DNA of 64,000 nucleotides from the NCBI RefSeq assembly GCF_900111945.1, contig NZ_FOYO01000001.1, positions 782,251 through 846,250 of the forward strand, in the 5' to 3' direction. A program made the position numbers and the translations under genes. Below, piece by piece: positions 1 through 8,576 of the stretch. Under the pieces are notes generated by a model. The model searched no databases. It had not been told where the DNA came from and saw only the letters and a list, made by a program, of their open reading frames with translations. Origin of the DNA: Litoreibacter janthinus. Its GTDB lineage: Bacteria > Pseudomonadota > Alphaproteobacteria > Rhodobacterales > Rhodobacteraceae. How positions within the stretch are numbered: the first letter of the stretch is position 1; the number at the start of each line of letters is the position of its first letter.

Positions 1-1
1 A

Positions 2-877
2 GTAACGCTTCTTGATGGTGGTATGGGGCAGGAGTTGATCGCTCGCGCAGGCCGCGCGACATCGCTTTGGTCCGCGCAAGCGTTGATTGACGCGCCCGAT
101 TTGGTTCGCGCGGTGCATGATGACTATTTTGCAGCTGGCGCCGAAGTTGCAACCACCAACAGCTATTCGGTTCTGCCCGATCGGCTAGAGCCGCATGGCA
201 TTCTGGACCACCTTGGAACGCTTGCGATTAAGGCCTGCACGCTGGCTTGCCAGTCGCGTGATGCCCACGGATCGGGTCTGGTGCTTGGCTCGCTCGGGCC
301 GCAGGGGTTTTCCTACCAGCCAGATAAGGCTCCGCTCGCTGAAGACGCGGCGGAGGTCTATGCAAAGATCGTCAGGATTCACGCGCCGTTCGTCGATGCC
401 CACATCTTCGAGACGATGTCGTCTGTGGATCAGCTTAAAGGTGCGCTGATGGGGGGGAGCGTGACGGGCAAACCGGTTTGGGTCGCGGTCTCTGTTGACG
501 ATCAAGTTGGAACCAAACTGAGGTCCGGTGAGGACGTGACTGACATTTTACCGCTTCTGCAGGAATACAGACCTGCCGCGGTGCTAGTGAATTGTTCAGT
601 GCCAGAGGCGGTCACGAAAGCGGTACCATTGCTGGCAGACTGCGGCTTGGCACTAGGAGCCTATGCGAACGGCTTCACCGGCATTCACAAGGATTTTTCC
701 AAGGTGGGGGCAACGGTTGATATGTTATCGGCTAGGACTGATCTGTCTCCGGAAACATACGCAGATTTCGCAGACAAATGGGTGGCCGCAGGGGCAACCC
801 TAATCGGGGGCTGTTGCGAAGTCGGCCCTGCACATATCCGAGAACTGTCTCGACGCCTCAAAGGGGCTCCAGCATGA
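2..877 (+). CDS. Homocysteine S-methyltransferase family protein (5' end outside window)
   Basis: Transfers a methyl group from a methyl donor (betaine, S-methylmethionine or similar) to homocysteine to give methionine, in the cytoplasm. The reading frame is open to the window edge and already shows the family N-terminal motif LLDGGMGQEL, so only a few residues are missing. Zinc-binding cysteines are visible in VLVNCS and in the terminal GGCCEVGPAHI motif. About 290 residues, typical of the compact family. Its stop overlaps the start of the next gene (ATGA), an FAD/GcvT dehydrogenase of the dimethylglycine type, so a role in betaine-derived methyl transfer is inferred; the true donor cannot be read from sequence. 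Confidence 0.9.
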   Translation, partial: VTLLDGGMGQELIARAGRATSLWSAQALIDAPDLVRAVHDDYFAAGAEVATTNSYSVLPDRLEPHGILDHLGTLAIKACTLACQSRDAHGSGLVLGSLGPQGFSYQPDKAPLAEDAAEVYAKIVRIHAPFVDAHIFETMSSVDQLKGALMGGSVTGKPVWVAVSVDDQVGTKLRSGEDVTDILPLLQEYRPAAVLVNCSVPEAVTKAVPLLADCGLALGAYANGFTGIHKDFSKVGATVDMLSARTDLSPETYADFADKWVAAGATLIGGCCEVGPAHIRELSRRLKGAPA

Positions 878-3315
878 CACTTCCCAATCAAGCACGTGTC
901 GTCATCATCGGCGGCGGCGTCATCGGCTGCTCAGTTGCCTATCATCTTGCCAAACTCGGTTGGAAAGACGTCGTCCTGCTGGAACGTAAACAGCTGACGT
1001 CCGGCACCACATGGCATGCGGCGGGTCTGATCGCGCAACTTCGTGCAACAAAGAACATGACCAAGCTGGCGAAGTACTCGCAGGAGCTTTACGGCGACTT
1101 GGAAGCGGAAACTGGCGTTGCGACTGGCTTCAAGCGATGCGGATCCATCACTGTAGCGCTCACTGAAGAGCGGCTTGAGGAGATCAATCGGCAAGCCGCG
1201 ATGGCGCGATCGTTTGGAGTCATTGCAGAGCCCATTTCGCCCGAAGAGGTCAAGAAGCGCTACGAGCTTCTCAATATTGAGGGTGTGACCGGAGGGGTTT
1301 ACCTGCCGCTCGATGGACAAGGGGATCCCGCGAACATTGCCCACGCCTTGGCAAAGGGGGCTCGGCAAAATGGGGCGCTCGTCAAAGAGGGTTATCTTGT
1401 CACTGACATCCACAGGGAGGGGCGCCGTGTAACTGGTGTAGCATGGGAAGATAAGAACGGAATTTCAGGCTCTATTCAGGCAGAACACGTGGTAAATTGC
1501 GGTGGGATGTGGGGTCATCAGATTGGCCGGATGGCCGGTGTGAATGTCCCGCTTCATTCGTGTGAGCACTTCTATATCGTTACGGAAAGCATTCCCGGAT
1601 TGCAGCAAATGCCGGTTCTTAGGGTGCCCGATGAGTGTGCCTACTACAAAGAGGATGCCGGCAAGGTTTTGCTAGGGGCCTTCGAGCCTGTCGCAAAACC
1701 TTGGACTTTGGACATTCCAAAGGATTTCGAGTTCGATCAACTACCTGAAGATTTCGATCATTTCGAACCCATTCTAGAGGCCGCCGTCGAGCGTATGCCT
1801 GTGCTTGCTGAAGCGGGTATTCACACCTTCTTTAACGGGCCTGAATCTTTTACCCCGGATGACGCGTATCACTTGGGCCTTGCACCCGAGCTGGACAATT
1901 TCTGGGTCGCAGCCGGGTTCAACTCGATCGGCATCCAGTCGGCTGGCGGGGCGGGATCCGCATTGGCGCAATGGATGGACGCGGGTGAAAAACCGTTCGA
2001 TCTGGGTGATGTGGACATCAGCCGAATGCAGCCATTTCAGGGTAACAAAACCTATTTGTTCGAACGATCGAAAGAGACTCTGGGCCTGCTTTACGCGGAT
2101 CACTTTCCCTACCTTCAAAAGAAAACCGCGCGCGGCGTCCGCCGTACACCCTTCCACCAACATCTTCTAAACAACGGAGCAGTCATGGGGGAACTTGCTG
2201 GTTGGGAACGCGCCAACTGGTTTGCAGATCAGGGCCAAGAACCTGAATATAAATACTCTTGGAAGCGTCAGAATTTCTTTGACAACGTAGCGCAGGAGCA
2301 CCGTGCCGTCCGCAGTAACGTCGGAATGTACGACATGTCGTCTTTCGGCAAGATCAGAGTCGAAGGACGCGATGCCGAGGCGTTCATGAACTATGTAGGA
2401 GGTGGCGATTATTCCGTACCAGTCGGGAAGATCGTCTACACTCAATTCCTCAATACGCGTGGCGGGATTGAAGCCGACGTAACTGTCACCCGACTGTCGG
2501 AAACCGCGTATTTGGTGGTGACTCCCGCGGCGACGCGACTCGCGGACGAGACGTGGATGCGCCGCAATGCCAGCGACTACAATGTGGTGATCACGGATAT
2601 GACCGCAGCGGAGGGAGTTCTTGCAGTAATGGGGCCGAACGCTCGCAAACTGCTTGAGGCGGTGTCGCCTGCGGATTTCTCGAACGAAGCAAATCCCTTT
2701 GGCACAGCCCAAGACATCGAAATCGGCATGGGGCTCGCGCGCGTCCATAGGGTCACCTATGTCGGCGAATTGGGCTGGGAGGTCTATGTCGGTGCAGACC
2801 AGGCCGCGCATGTGTTTGAGACACTCCTTGAGGCCGGGCATCCGATGGATATGAAGCTGTGTGGCATGCACATGATGGATAGCTGTCGTATGGAAAAAGG
2901 CTTCCGTCACTTTGGTCACGACATCACGTCTGAAGACCATGTTATGGAGGCGGGGCTGGGCTTTGCAGTCAAGAAAGACAAGCCCGATTTTATCGGACGA
3001 GAGGCTGTGCTGGCAAAGGCTGAACAGGGTCTGAATATGCGTCTTTTGCAGTTCAAGCTGACAGATTCAGAGCCGCTTCTATATCACGCAGAGCCGATTT
3101 TGAGAGACGGCGAGATTGTCAGCTATCTGACCTCCGGCGCTTATGGGCATCACTTGGGCGCTGCCATGGGGATGGGGTACATCCCTTGCAAGGGCGAAGC
3201 GTTAGCGGATGTGCTGGCCTCCAGCTACGAGATCGATATCGCGGGAACTCGGGTCAAAGCGGAAGTGTCGTCCAAGCCGTTCTACGACCCAAAGTCGGAG
3301 CGCGTAAAAGTCTAA
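874..3315 (+). CDS. Dimethylglycine/sarcosine dehydrogenase-like FAD protein with GcvT domain
   Basis: Predicted to demethylate an N-methylated glycine, passing the methyl group as a one-carbon unit to tetrahydrofolate. Domains in order: N-terminal DAO-type FAD fold with dinucleotide motif VVIIGGGVIGCSVAYHL and the flavin-attachment-like segment SGTTWHAAGL (about residues 40-50); an FAO linker; then a C-terminal aminomethyltransferase (GcvT) folate domain from about residue 430. 813 residues, usual for the family. I chose the ATG at 874, which overlaps the upstream stop as ATGA, over an upstream extension that runs inside the methyltransferase gene. Coupling with the homocysteine methyltransferase suggests glycine-betaine catabolism, though the substrate may be sarcosine or another methylamine. 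Confidence 0.9.
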   Translation: MTLPNQARVVIIGGGVIGCSVAYHLAKLGWKDVVLLERKQLTSGTTWHAAGLIAQLRATKNMTKLAKYSQELYGDLEAETGVATGFKRCGSITVALTEERLEEINRQAAMARSFGVIAEPISPEEVKKRYELLNIEGVTGGVYLPLDGQGDPANIAHALAKGARQNGALVKEGYLVTDIHREGRRVTGVAWEDKNGISGSIQAEHVVNCGGMWGHQIGRMAGVNVPLHSCEHFYIVTESIPGLQQMPVLRVPDECAYYKEDAGKVLLGAFEPVAKPWTLDIPKDFEFDQLPEDFDHFEPILEAAVERMPVLAEAGIHTFFNGPESFTPDDAYHLGLAPELDNFWVAAGFNSIGIQSAGGAGSALAQWMDAGEKPFDLGDVDISRMQPFQGNKTYLFERSKETLGLLYADHFPYLQKKTARGVRRTPFHQHLLNNGAVMGELAGWERANWFADQGQEPEYKYSWKRQNFFDNVAQEHRAVRSNVGMYDMSSFGKIRVEGRDAEAFMNYVGGGDYSVPVGKIVYTQFLNTRGGIEADVTVTRLSETAYLVVTPAATRLADETWMRRNASDYNVVITDMTAAEGVLAVMGPNARKLLEAVSPADFSNEANPFGTAQDIEIGMGLARVHRVTYVGELGWEVYVGADQAAHVFETLLEAGHPMDMKLCGMHMMDSCRMEKGFRHFGHDITSEDHVMEAGLGFAVKKDKPDFIGREAVLAKAEQGLNMRLLQFKLTDSEPLLYHAEPILRDGEIVSYLTSGAYGHHLGAAMGMGYIPCKGEALADVLASSYEIDIAGTRVKAEVSSKPFYDPKSERVKV

Positions 3316-3334
3316 CTCTTGCAACTGACGGGCC

Positions 3335-4246
3335 ATGATGGTGAATGAGTTCATGACCCGTTTCAATGACATCTCTCCGAAATCCGAAGACAGCCCTGCG
3401 GGGTTGGCCTTCGCGATCTCGTCCTATTTTCTGTGGGGGTTCCTGCCACTTTATATGAAGATGCTGTCGCATGTTCCAGCAGCGGAAGTGGTGGTTCATC
3501 GGGTCATCTGGTCGATCCCGATTGCAGGGTTGGTGCTGATCCTGCTGGGACGAACTCAGGACATAAAAGAGGCTCTAACAACGCCTAAAATGCTTGCAAT
3601 GGGCTGCGTCACGGCGGCGCTTATCTCGGTGAATTGGGGCATCTATGTTTGGGCTATCAATTCGGGACATGCGTTGGATGCGGCACTTGGGTATTATATC
3701 AATCCGCTATTCTCTGTGTTCATGGGGTTCGCCTTGCTGAAAGAACGCCTGAGCCGCCTTCAATGGGCGGCAATTGCATTGGCCTTTGCGGCCGTCGTGG
3801 TGCTGACGATTGACGCCGGTCGCTTGCCATTGGCAGCGATTGGACTGACCGTGTCTTGGGGGTTTTACGCCTTCTTCAAAAAGTCGCTCCCGATTGGGCC
3901 CAACCAGGGTTTCTTGCTGGAGGTGTTGATCCTCTCCGTTCCGGCACTGGCCTATTGGGGCTATCTCGGCAGCACGGGAAACAGCCATTTCGATACAGAT
4001 ATGTGGTTGCTTCTGGGCTGTGGCGTCGTCACGTCGGTGCCATTAATGCTATATGCCAATGGTGCAAAACGTCTTCGGCTGACAACGATTGCGATCCTCC
4101 AGTATATCGCGCCGACGATGATCTTTCTTGTGGCGGTGTTCGTCTTTGGGGAGCCATTCGGCACTGCACGTGGGATTGCCTTCCCGATGATCTGGGCGGC
4201 GCTGATCCTTTATACCTATTCCATGGTGCGAAACCGTGAGCAGTAG
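3335..4246 (+). CDS. rarD: EamA family transporter RarD
   Basis: Inner-membrane drug/metabolite transporter of the RarD branch. The protein has ten hydrophobic segments and the family hallmarks SYFLWGFLPLYMK near the N-terminus and VNWGIYVWAIN at about residue 95, with a second EamA repeat after residue 170. 303 residues, normal length. Two adjacent ATG codons (3335, 3338) are possible starts. The next gene starts at a GTG inside its last codons, so the two are translationally coupled. Substrate unknown; RarD proteins were named for chloramphenicol resistance, but that does not fix the role here. Confidence 0.9.
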   Translation: MMVNEFMTRFNDISPKSEDSPAGLAFAISSYFLWGFLPLYMKMLSHVPAAEVVVHRVIWSIPIAGLVLILLGRTQDIKEALTTPKMLAMGCVTAALISVNWGIYVWAINSGHALDAALGYYINPLFSVFMGFALLKERLSRLQWAAIALAFAAVVVLTIDAGRLPLAAIGLTVSWGFYAFFKKSLPIGPNQGFLLEVLILSVPALAYWGYLGSTGNSHFDTDMWLLLGCGVVTSVPLMLYANGAKRLRLTTIAILQYIAPTMIFLVAVFVFGEPFGTARGIAFPMIWAALILYTYSMVRNREQ

Positions 4247-4883
4247 CGATTACAACCCACCGACCGACCCGCTGGACGTGATCCACGAGGATGCGGAGCT
4301 TTTGCTGGTCAACAAGCCGGCGGGGCTGCTCTCAGTGCCTGGCAAAGGGGAGCATTTGGAAGATTGCTTGATTTCGCGCGTTCAGGTCGCTTTCCCAAGT
4401 GCGCTGTTGGTGCACAGGCTTGATCGTGACACCTCGGGGGTGATGGTTTTTGCTCTGACAAAATCTGCGCAAAGGCATCTGGGCCTGCAGTTTGAACGAC
4501 GCCACACCAAGAAAGTCTATGTTGCGCTGGTGCATGGCGCGGTTGACGGGAAGAGTGGCGAAATTCATTTGCCGATGGTTGTGGATTGGCCCAATAGGCC
4601 GCTGCAACACGTGAACTTCGTCCACGGGAAACAGGCTATAACCCAGTGGCGGCGCGGCGCCGTCACCGACGGCGTTACGCGCATGAGGCTGTCACCTCTG
4701 ACAGGCCGATCCCATCAGCTTCGGGTCCATATGCAGGCCTTGGGTCATCCCATTCTTGGCGATCCGTTTTACTCAGACAACGCTGACCAATACCCGCGCA
4801 TGATGCTTCACGCGGAAAGCCTGAAATTGCGCCACCCAGAAGGTGGAAAGGCCATCGAGTTCAAAGCGAAGGCTCCGTTCTAG
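4236..4883 (+). CDS. RluA-family pseudouridine synthase
   Basis: Isomerises uridine to pseudouridine in rRNA or tRNA. The catalytic-aspartate motif VHRLDRDTSG lies at about residue 62 and the TGRSHQLRVHMQ motif at about residue 155; no S4 RNA-binding domain precedes the catalytic core, so the protein (215 residues) is closer to the compact RluA (23S U746/tRNA U32) type than RluC/D. Start is a GTG at 4236 overlapping the rarD end by 11 bases. Its stop overlaps by four bases the convergent VOC gene. Which RNA position it modifies is inferred only. Confidence 0.88.
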   Translation: MSSSDYNPPTDPLDVIHEDAELLLVNKPAGLLSVPGKGEHLEDCLISRVQVAFPSALLVHRLDRDTSGVMVFALTKSAQRHLGLQFERRHTKKVYVALVHGAVDGKSGEIHLPMVVDWPNRPLQHVNFVHGKQAITQWRRGAVTDGVTRMRLSPLTGRSHQLRVHMQALGHPILGDPFYSDNADQYPRMMLHAESLKLRHPEGGKAIEFKAKAPF

Positions 4884-5461
4884 TAAGGGTTCTGGGGCGC
4901 GCGGTCTGACGACAGGGACGTTTGGGTTCGTTTAACCAACAGCTCTATCGCGTCGGCAAGATGGATTTCCGCAATACTGGCATCCCCTGCTTCAACACGC
5001 AGCTTATGTGCTTCGATCATGACGTCGGCATGAGTGCATCCGTTTGGTGGCTCGAACTTGTAACAAGCGCATTCTATCAGGAACCCAAGGGGATCCTTGA
5101 AATAGATACTGTCCATAAAGCCTCGATCTTTGTGACCGGAATGCGCGATGCCACGCTCACCTAGGCGAGCCTCAATTTGACGGAAGGTCGCGAGACTCAC
5201 ATTGATGGCCAAGTGGTGGACGCATCCGGCATCCGTCGGCGTGCGGCGATGCGCGCGTGAGCGGTTTTCATTTGTGAAAATAGTAATGAGGCGCCCGTCT
5301 CCCGGATCGAAATAGAGATGGCCCTCTGCGGGGTCGTCAAGGTTGGGTTGTTCGAAGACGAAGGGCATACCAAGAAGCCCCTCCCAAAAGTCGATCGAAG
5401 TCTGTCTGTCGGCCCCCATCAACGTGATGTGATGGATGCCTTGAGCTTGGATCTTGCGCAT
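4880..5461 (-). CDS. VOC family (glyoxalase/dioxygenase-like) protein
   Basis: A vicinal-oxygen-chelate fold protein with two beta-alpha-beta-beta-beta modules. Putative metal ligands appear in GIHHITLM (first module), in VHHLAINV (second module, about residue 83) and in the glutamate of LGFLIECACY (about residue 132). 193 residues, longer than a glyoxalase I by a C-terminal tail of about 50 residues with no recognised domain. It could be a ring-cleaving dioxygenase, glyoxalase or resistance protein; the sequence does not decide. Monocistronic, convergent with the pseudouridine synthase. Confidence 0.82.
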   Translation of the reverse strand: MRKIQAQGIHHITLMGADRQTSIDFWEGLLGMPFVFEQPNLDDPAEGHLYFDPGDGRLITIFTNENRSRAHRRTPTDAGCVHHLAINVSLATFRQIEARLGERGIAHSGHKDRGFMDSIYFKDPLGFLIECACYKFEPPNGCTHADVMIEAHKLRVEAGDASIAEIHLADAIELLVKRTQTSLSSDRAPQNPY

Positions 5462-5544
5462 GATTGGAGCCTCCAGAAGTGGACAGCATTGATCGTAGCG
5501 AGTTTAGTCCATCGGGCAAGGGATCCGGAGAGGGTCCTTTGAAT

Positions 5545-5572
5545 GCGAAAAGGGAGCGCGTTATGCGCTCCC
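5545..5572 (-). terminator. Rho-independent terminator of the aldehyde dehydrogenase gene
   Basis: Stem GGGAGCGC (5552-5559) pairs with GCGCTCCC (5565-5572) around a five-base loop. Read on the minus strand it is followed by TTTT, and it sits about 40 bases past the aldehyde dehydrogenase stop. Confidence 0.85.
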
Positions 5573-5611
5573 TCCGTGGATCAGATTTCCCTCGCGGCTT
5601 TGGCGCTGAGG

Positions 5612-7036
5612 CTATTTCCAGCCGCTGACTGCCTTCACTTCAAGGAACTCCTCGATCCCGAATGCACCGCCTTCACGACCATTGCCGGACTGCTTGTAGC
5701 CGCCGAAGGGCGAGCCTTGTGCAAAGCCGGAGCCGTTCGTTTCGACCATGCCGGACCGTAGACGGCGCGCGACGCGGCGGCGCTTTTCTGTGTCTTCGGA
5801 CTGGATGTAGTTGGTCAGGCCATAGGGCGTGTCATTCGCCATTTCGATGACCTCAGCTTCGCTATCGAAGGGCATGAGGCACATGACCGGGCCGAAGATC
5901 TCTTCTTTATAGATCGTCATGTCTGGGGTCACGTCAGTGAACACCGTGGGGCGGGCATAGAACCCGCGGTTCAGTCCGTCCGGGCGCCCAGTGCCGCCTG
6001 CCAAAAGCGTTGCCCCTTCGTCGATGCCTTTCTGGATCAGGTCCTGCACTTTGTTGAACTGCATTTCAGAAACCAGTGGCCCAATATGGCCGCCGTCTTC
6101 AGAGGCCGGGGCAACTTTGGTGTTCTCGGCAGTCGCCTTCGCTTGGGCGACAGCTTCCTGATAGCGGGAGCGTTCAACGAACATCCGCGTTGGAGCGTTG
6201 CAGCTTTGACCAGTGTTGCGGAAGCATCGAGCGGCACCATCGGTCACTGCGTTGTCACGCGCATCCGCAAAGATGATGTTCGCGCCCTTGCCGCCCAATT
6301 CTAGCGATACGCGCTTGAGCGTGTCCGCTGCAGCCTTGGTGATCAGCTTGCCTGCGCGGGACGAGCCAGTGAAAGACACCATGTCCACATCTGGATGCGC
6401 TGACAGTTGCGATCCTACGCCCGGTCCGTCGCCATTCACCATGTTATAGACGCCAGCAGGGAAGCCCGCCTCGTCCATGAACTCAGAGAACAGGATGCCG
6501 GACAGTGGAGCAATCTCGGACGGTTTCAGAACCACGGTGCAGCCTGCGGCAAGCGCGGGCACAACTTTCAGCACAATCTGGTTCATCGGCCAATTCCATG
6601 GCGTGATGAGTGCACAGACGCCAATGGGTTCGCGCAACGTCATTTCGGAGTCAGTGTACGGTGTATCGAACTCGAACTTTTCAAAGGCTTTGATGAACCC
6701 CTCAAGGTGCCATGAGCCCGCGCCCACTTGCTGTGCTCGGGACATCTTGATCGGCGCGCCCATCTCGGTCGACATGGCCTGCGCCATGTCTTCTGACCGT
6801 TTGTTGTAAACCCCCAGAAGCTTCTTCAGCAGCGCCATTTTTTCGGCTTTCGGTGTGAAAGCCCAATCTTCAAACGCGGCGCGGGCGGCGGCGACAGCGG
6901 CGTTGGTGTCGGCCTCGGAGCCAAGCGAAATCGTGGCGCATACTTCCTCGTTCGAGGGGTTAATCACGTCAAAGTCGTTCGCAGCAACGGGTGCGACCCA
7001 TTGACCGTTTATGTAGAATTTCTTGAGATTGGACAT
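5612..7036 (-). CDS. NAD(P)-dependent aldehyde dehydrogenase
   Basis: Oxidises an aldehyde to the carboxylic acid with NAD(P)+. The general-base glutamate is in SLELGGKGANI (about residue 245) and the nucleophilic cysteine in RNTGQSCNAPTRM (about residue 280); the C-terminal substrate-loop motif TNYIQSEDTEKRRRVARRLRSG is also intact in shorter form. 474 residues, full length for the class I superfamily. Single-gene unit: divergent from the peroxiredoxin across an 80-base gap and closed by a hairpin terminator. Substrate not predictable from sequence; the closest broad class is the generic DUF-free ALDH group of Rhodobacteraceae. Confidence 0.93.
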   Translation of the reverse strand: MSNLKKFYINGQWVAPVAANDFDVINPSNEEVCATISLGSEADTNAAVAAARAAFEDWAFTPKAEKMALLKKLLGVYNKRSEDMAQAMSTEMGAPIKMSRAQQVGAGSWHLEGFIKAFEKFEFDTPYTDSEMTLREPIGVCALITPWNWPMNQIVLKVVPALAAGCTVVLKPSEIAPLSGILFSEFMDEAGFPAGVYNMVNGDGPGVGSQLSAHPDVDMVSFTGSSRAGKLITKAAADTLKRVSLELGGKGANIIFADARDNAVTDGAARCFRNTGQSCNAPTRMFVERSRYQEAVAQAKATAENTKVAPASEDGGHIGPLVSEMQFNKVQDLIQKGIDEGATLLAGGTGRPDGLNRGFYARPTVFTDVTPDMTIYKEEIFGPVMCLMPFDSEAEVIEMANDTPYGLTNYIQSEDTEKRRRVARRLRSGMVETNGSGFAQGSPFGGYKQSGNGREGGAFGIEEFLEVKAVSGWK

Positions 7037-7116
7037 GGGAAGCTCCGTTCGGGGGTGTGTAAGGCTCTGGCGATCATTATATCGGTGACAGAAACCACAA
7101 ATGGAAGGGGACCGCC

Positions 7117-7767
7117 ATGGGCCTGCGCATTAACGACACTATTCCGAACATCACCGTAACGACCGATCAAGGCGATATCAGCCTGCACGATTTCGTAGGC
7201 GACAACTGGGCTGTTATTTTTTCGCACCCGAAAGACTTCACTCCGGTTTGCACAACCGAATTTGGCGCCGTTGCACAACTCGCAGACGAATGGGCCAAAC
7301 GCGGCACCAAAGTTCTGGGTGTATCCGTGGACGGGGTCGAGGATCACGTCAAATGGAAGCGCGACATCGAGCAAGTCGCCAAAGCCAAAGCCGAGTTTGC
7401 AATTGTCGCAGATGAAGACCTGAAAATGGCCAAAGCCTTCGACATGCTTCCAGCCGAGGCCTACCTGCCCGACGGCCGCACTCCCGCAGACAGTGCCACT
7501 GTACGGTCCGTGTTCATCGTGGGGCCGGACAAGCAACTGAAGCTGTCCATGACCTACCCAATGACTGTTGGTCGTAATTTTGCGGAAATCCTGCGCGCGC
7601 TGGATGGCCTGCAAATGGCAGCCAAAGGAGTTGCAACGCCAGCCAACTGGCAGCTTGGTCAGGATGTGATCGTGCCAACGTCGGTCAGCGCAGAAGACGC
7701 AGTCGCGAAGTTCGGCGAAGTCACAGAAGTGCTGCCTTACCTGCGGACGGTCAAAGCCCCCGTCTAA
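7117..7767 (+). CDS. 1-Cys peroxiredoxin (Prx6 type)
   Basis: Reduces hydrogen and organic peroxides in the cytoplasm. The peroxidatic cysteine is Cys45 in the Prx6-type motif FTPVCTTEFG, with the histidine of FSHPKDFTP just before it. There is no other cysteine in the 216 residues, so it must be a 1-Cys enzyme that needs an external thiol or ascorbate-type reductant. The C-terminal PANW motif is the Prx6 dimerisation extension. It stands alone between a divergent aldehyde dehydrogenase and a strong bidirectional terminator. Confidence 0.95.
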   Translation: MGLRINDTIPNITVTTDQGDISLHDFVGDNWAVIFSHPKDFTPVCTTEFGAVAQLADEWAKRGTKVLGVSVDGVEDHVKWKRDIEQVAKAKAEFAIVADEDLKMAKAFDMLPAEAYLPDGRTPADSATVRSVFIVGPDKQLKLSMTYPMTVGRNFAEILRALDGLQMAAKGVATPANWQLGQDVIVPTSVSAEDAVAKFGEVTEVLPYLRTVKAPV

Positions 7768-7783
7768 GCGCGACCACGCTGAC

Positions 7784-7823
7784 AAACATGAAGGCCGACC
7801 CAATCGGGTCGGCCTTCATGTTT
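7784..7823. terminator. Bidirectional terminator between peroxiredoxin and L,D-transpeptidase
   Basis: A perfect 18-base inverted repeat (7784-7801 with 7806-7823) with a four-base AATC loop. The stem ends in AAA/TTT on both sides, so it can end transcripts from the peroxiredoxin (+) and the convergent L,D-transpeptidase (-). Confidence 0.92.
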
Positions 7824-7839
7824 CAAAGGGAATGTCGGG

Positions 7840-8400
7840 TTAGTGCAGCACAACCTTCGTGCCCATTGGCACCTGCTGGTAGAGGTGCGCGATATGGGCA
7901 TTTGTCAGTCTCACGCAGCCGTTGGAGATGGCTGACGCAATGGTCCATGGCGCGGACGTGCCGTGAATGCGCAAGAACGTGTCGCCCTTGCCCGGTGCGA
8001 ACAGATACAGCGCCCGGGATCCTAGCGGGTTGCTTGGCCCGCCGGGCTGCCCGTCTTCCCATTTTTTGTAGGAAGCTGGATCGCGCTCGATCATTTCCTG
8101 CGTCGGCGTCCAGGCAGGCCACTCTTTCTTGGCTCCCACGGTAAAGCTGCCAGACTCGTAAAGACCCGCACGGCCAATCCCGCAAGTGTAGCGGATCGCT
8201 TTGCCTTCAGGCAGCGTCCAATAAAGAGCAAAGGCCCGTGGATCGACGTGGATCTGGCCCGCTGGCAAATCGCCTTGCAGCGTCACGATGCGTGGTTTGT
8301 ATTCCTCTGGCATAACCCAAGGCTTGCGCTGCGCAAGCGCGGGTGTGCCGACTGCAGCAGCGGCGATAGATGTTGTCAGAAGTGTGCGACGGTTGATCAT
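7840..8400 (-). CDS. Exported L,D-transpeptidase (YkuD domain)
   Basis: Periplasmic enzyme predicted to form 3-3 peptidoglycan cross-links or attach proteins to peptidoglycan. An N-terminal export signal (MINRRTLLTTSIAAAAVGTPALA) has a paired arginine, compatible with Sec or Tat. The catalytic YkuD motif HGTSAPWTIASAISNGCVRL includes the conserved His, Ser-Asn-Gly-Cys and Arg near residues 145-168. 186 residues, mostly catalytic domain, with no LysM or peptidoglycan-binding module. Monocistronic. Confidence 0.93.
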   Translation of the reverse strand: MINRRTLLTTSIAAAAVGTPALAQRKPWVMPEEYKPRIVTLQGDLPAGQIHVDPRAFALYWTLPEGKAIRYTCGIGRAGLYESGSFTVGAKKEWPAWTPTQEMIERDPASYKKWEDGQPGGPSNPLGSRALYLFAPGKGDTFLRIHGTSAPWTIASAISNGCVRLTNAHIAHLYQQVPMGTKVVLH

Positions 8401-8513
8401 TCTTTATCCCTTCCTGTCCTCCCAAAACGTCCGAGAGGCGGCATTGTTCACGCAGTTTAGCGAAGAAATGCTGCAAGGGGCAATAACACCCGTGTGATCA
8501 TTGCCGTTCAGGG

Positions 8514-8550
8514 CCAAAAAAGAAGGGTGACCACCGCTAAGGTGGTCATC
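8514..8550 (-). terminator. Terminator of the dienelactone hydrolase gene
   Basis: Stem GGTGACCACC (8526-8535) and GGTGGTCATC (8541-8550) with one G-T pair; on the minus strand it is followed by CTTCTTTTTT. It lies about 30 bases beyond the hydrolase stop at 8577. Confidence 0.85.
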
Positions 8551-8576
8551 CGGTCGTGTTTCTGGTGTCGCTCTCT

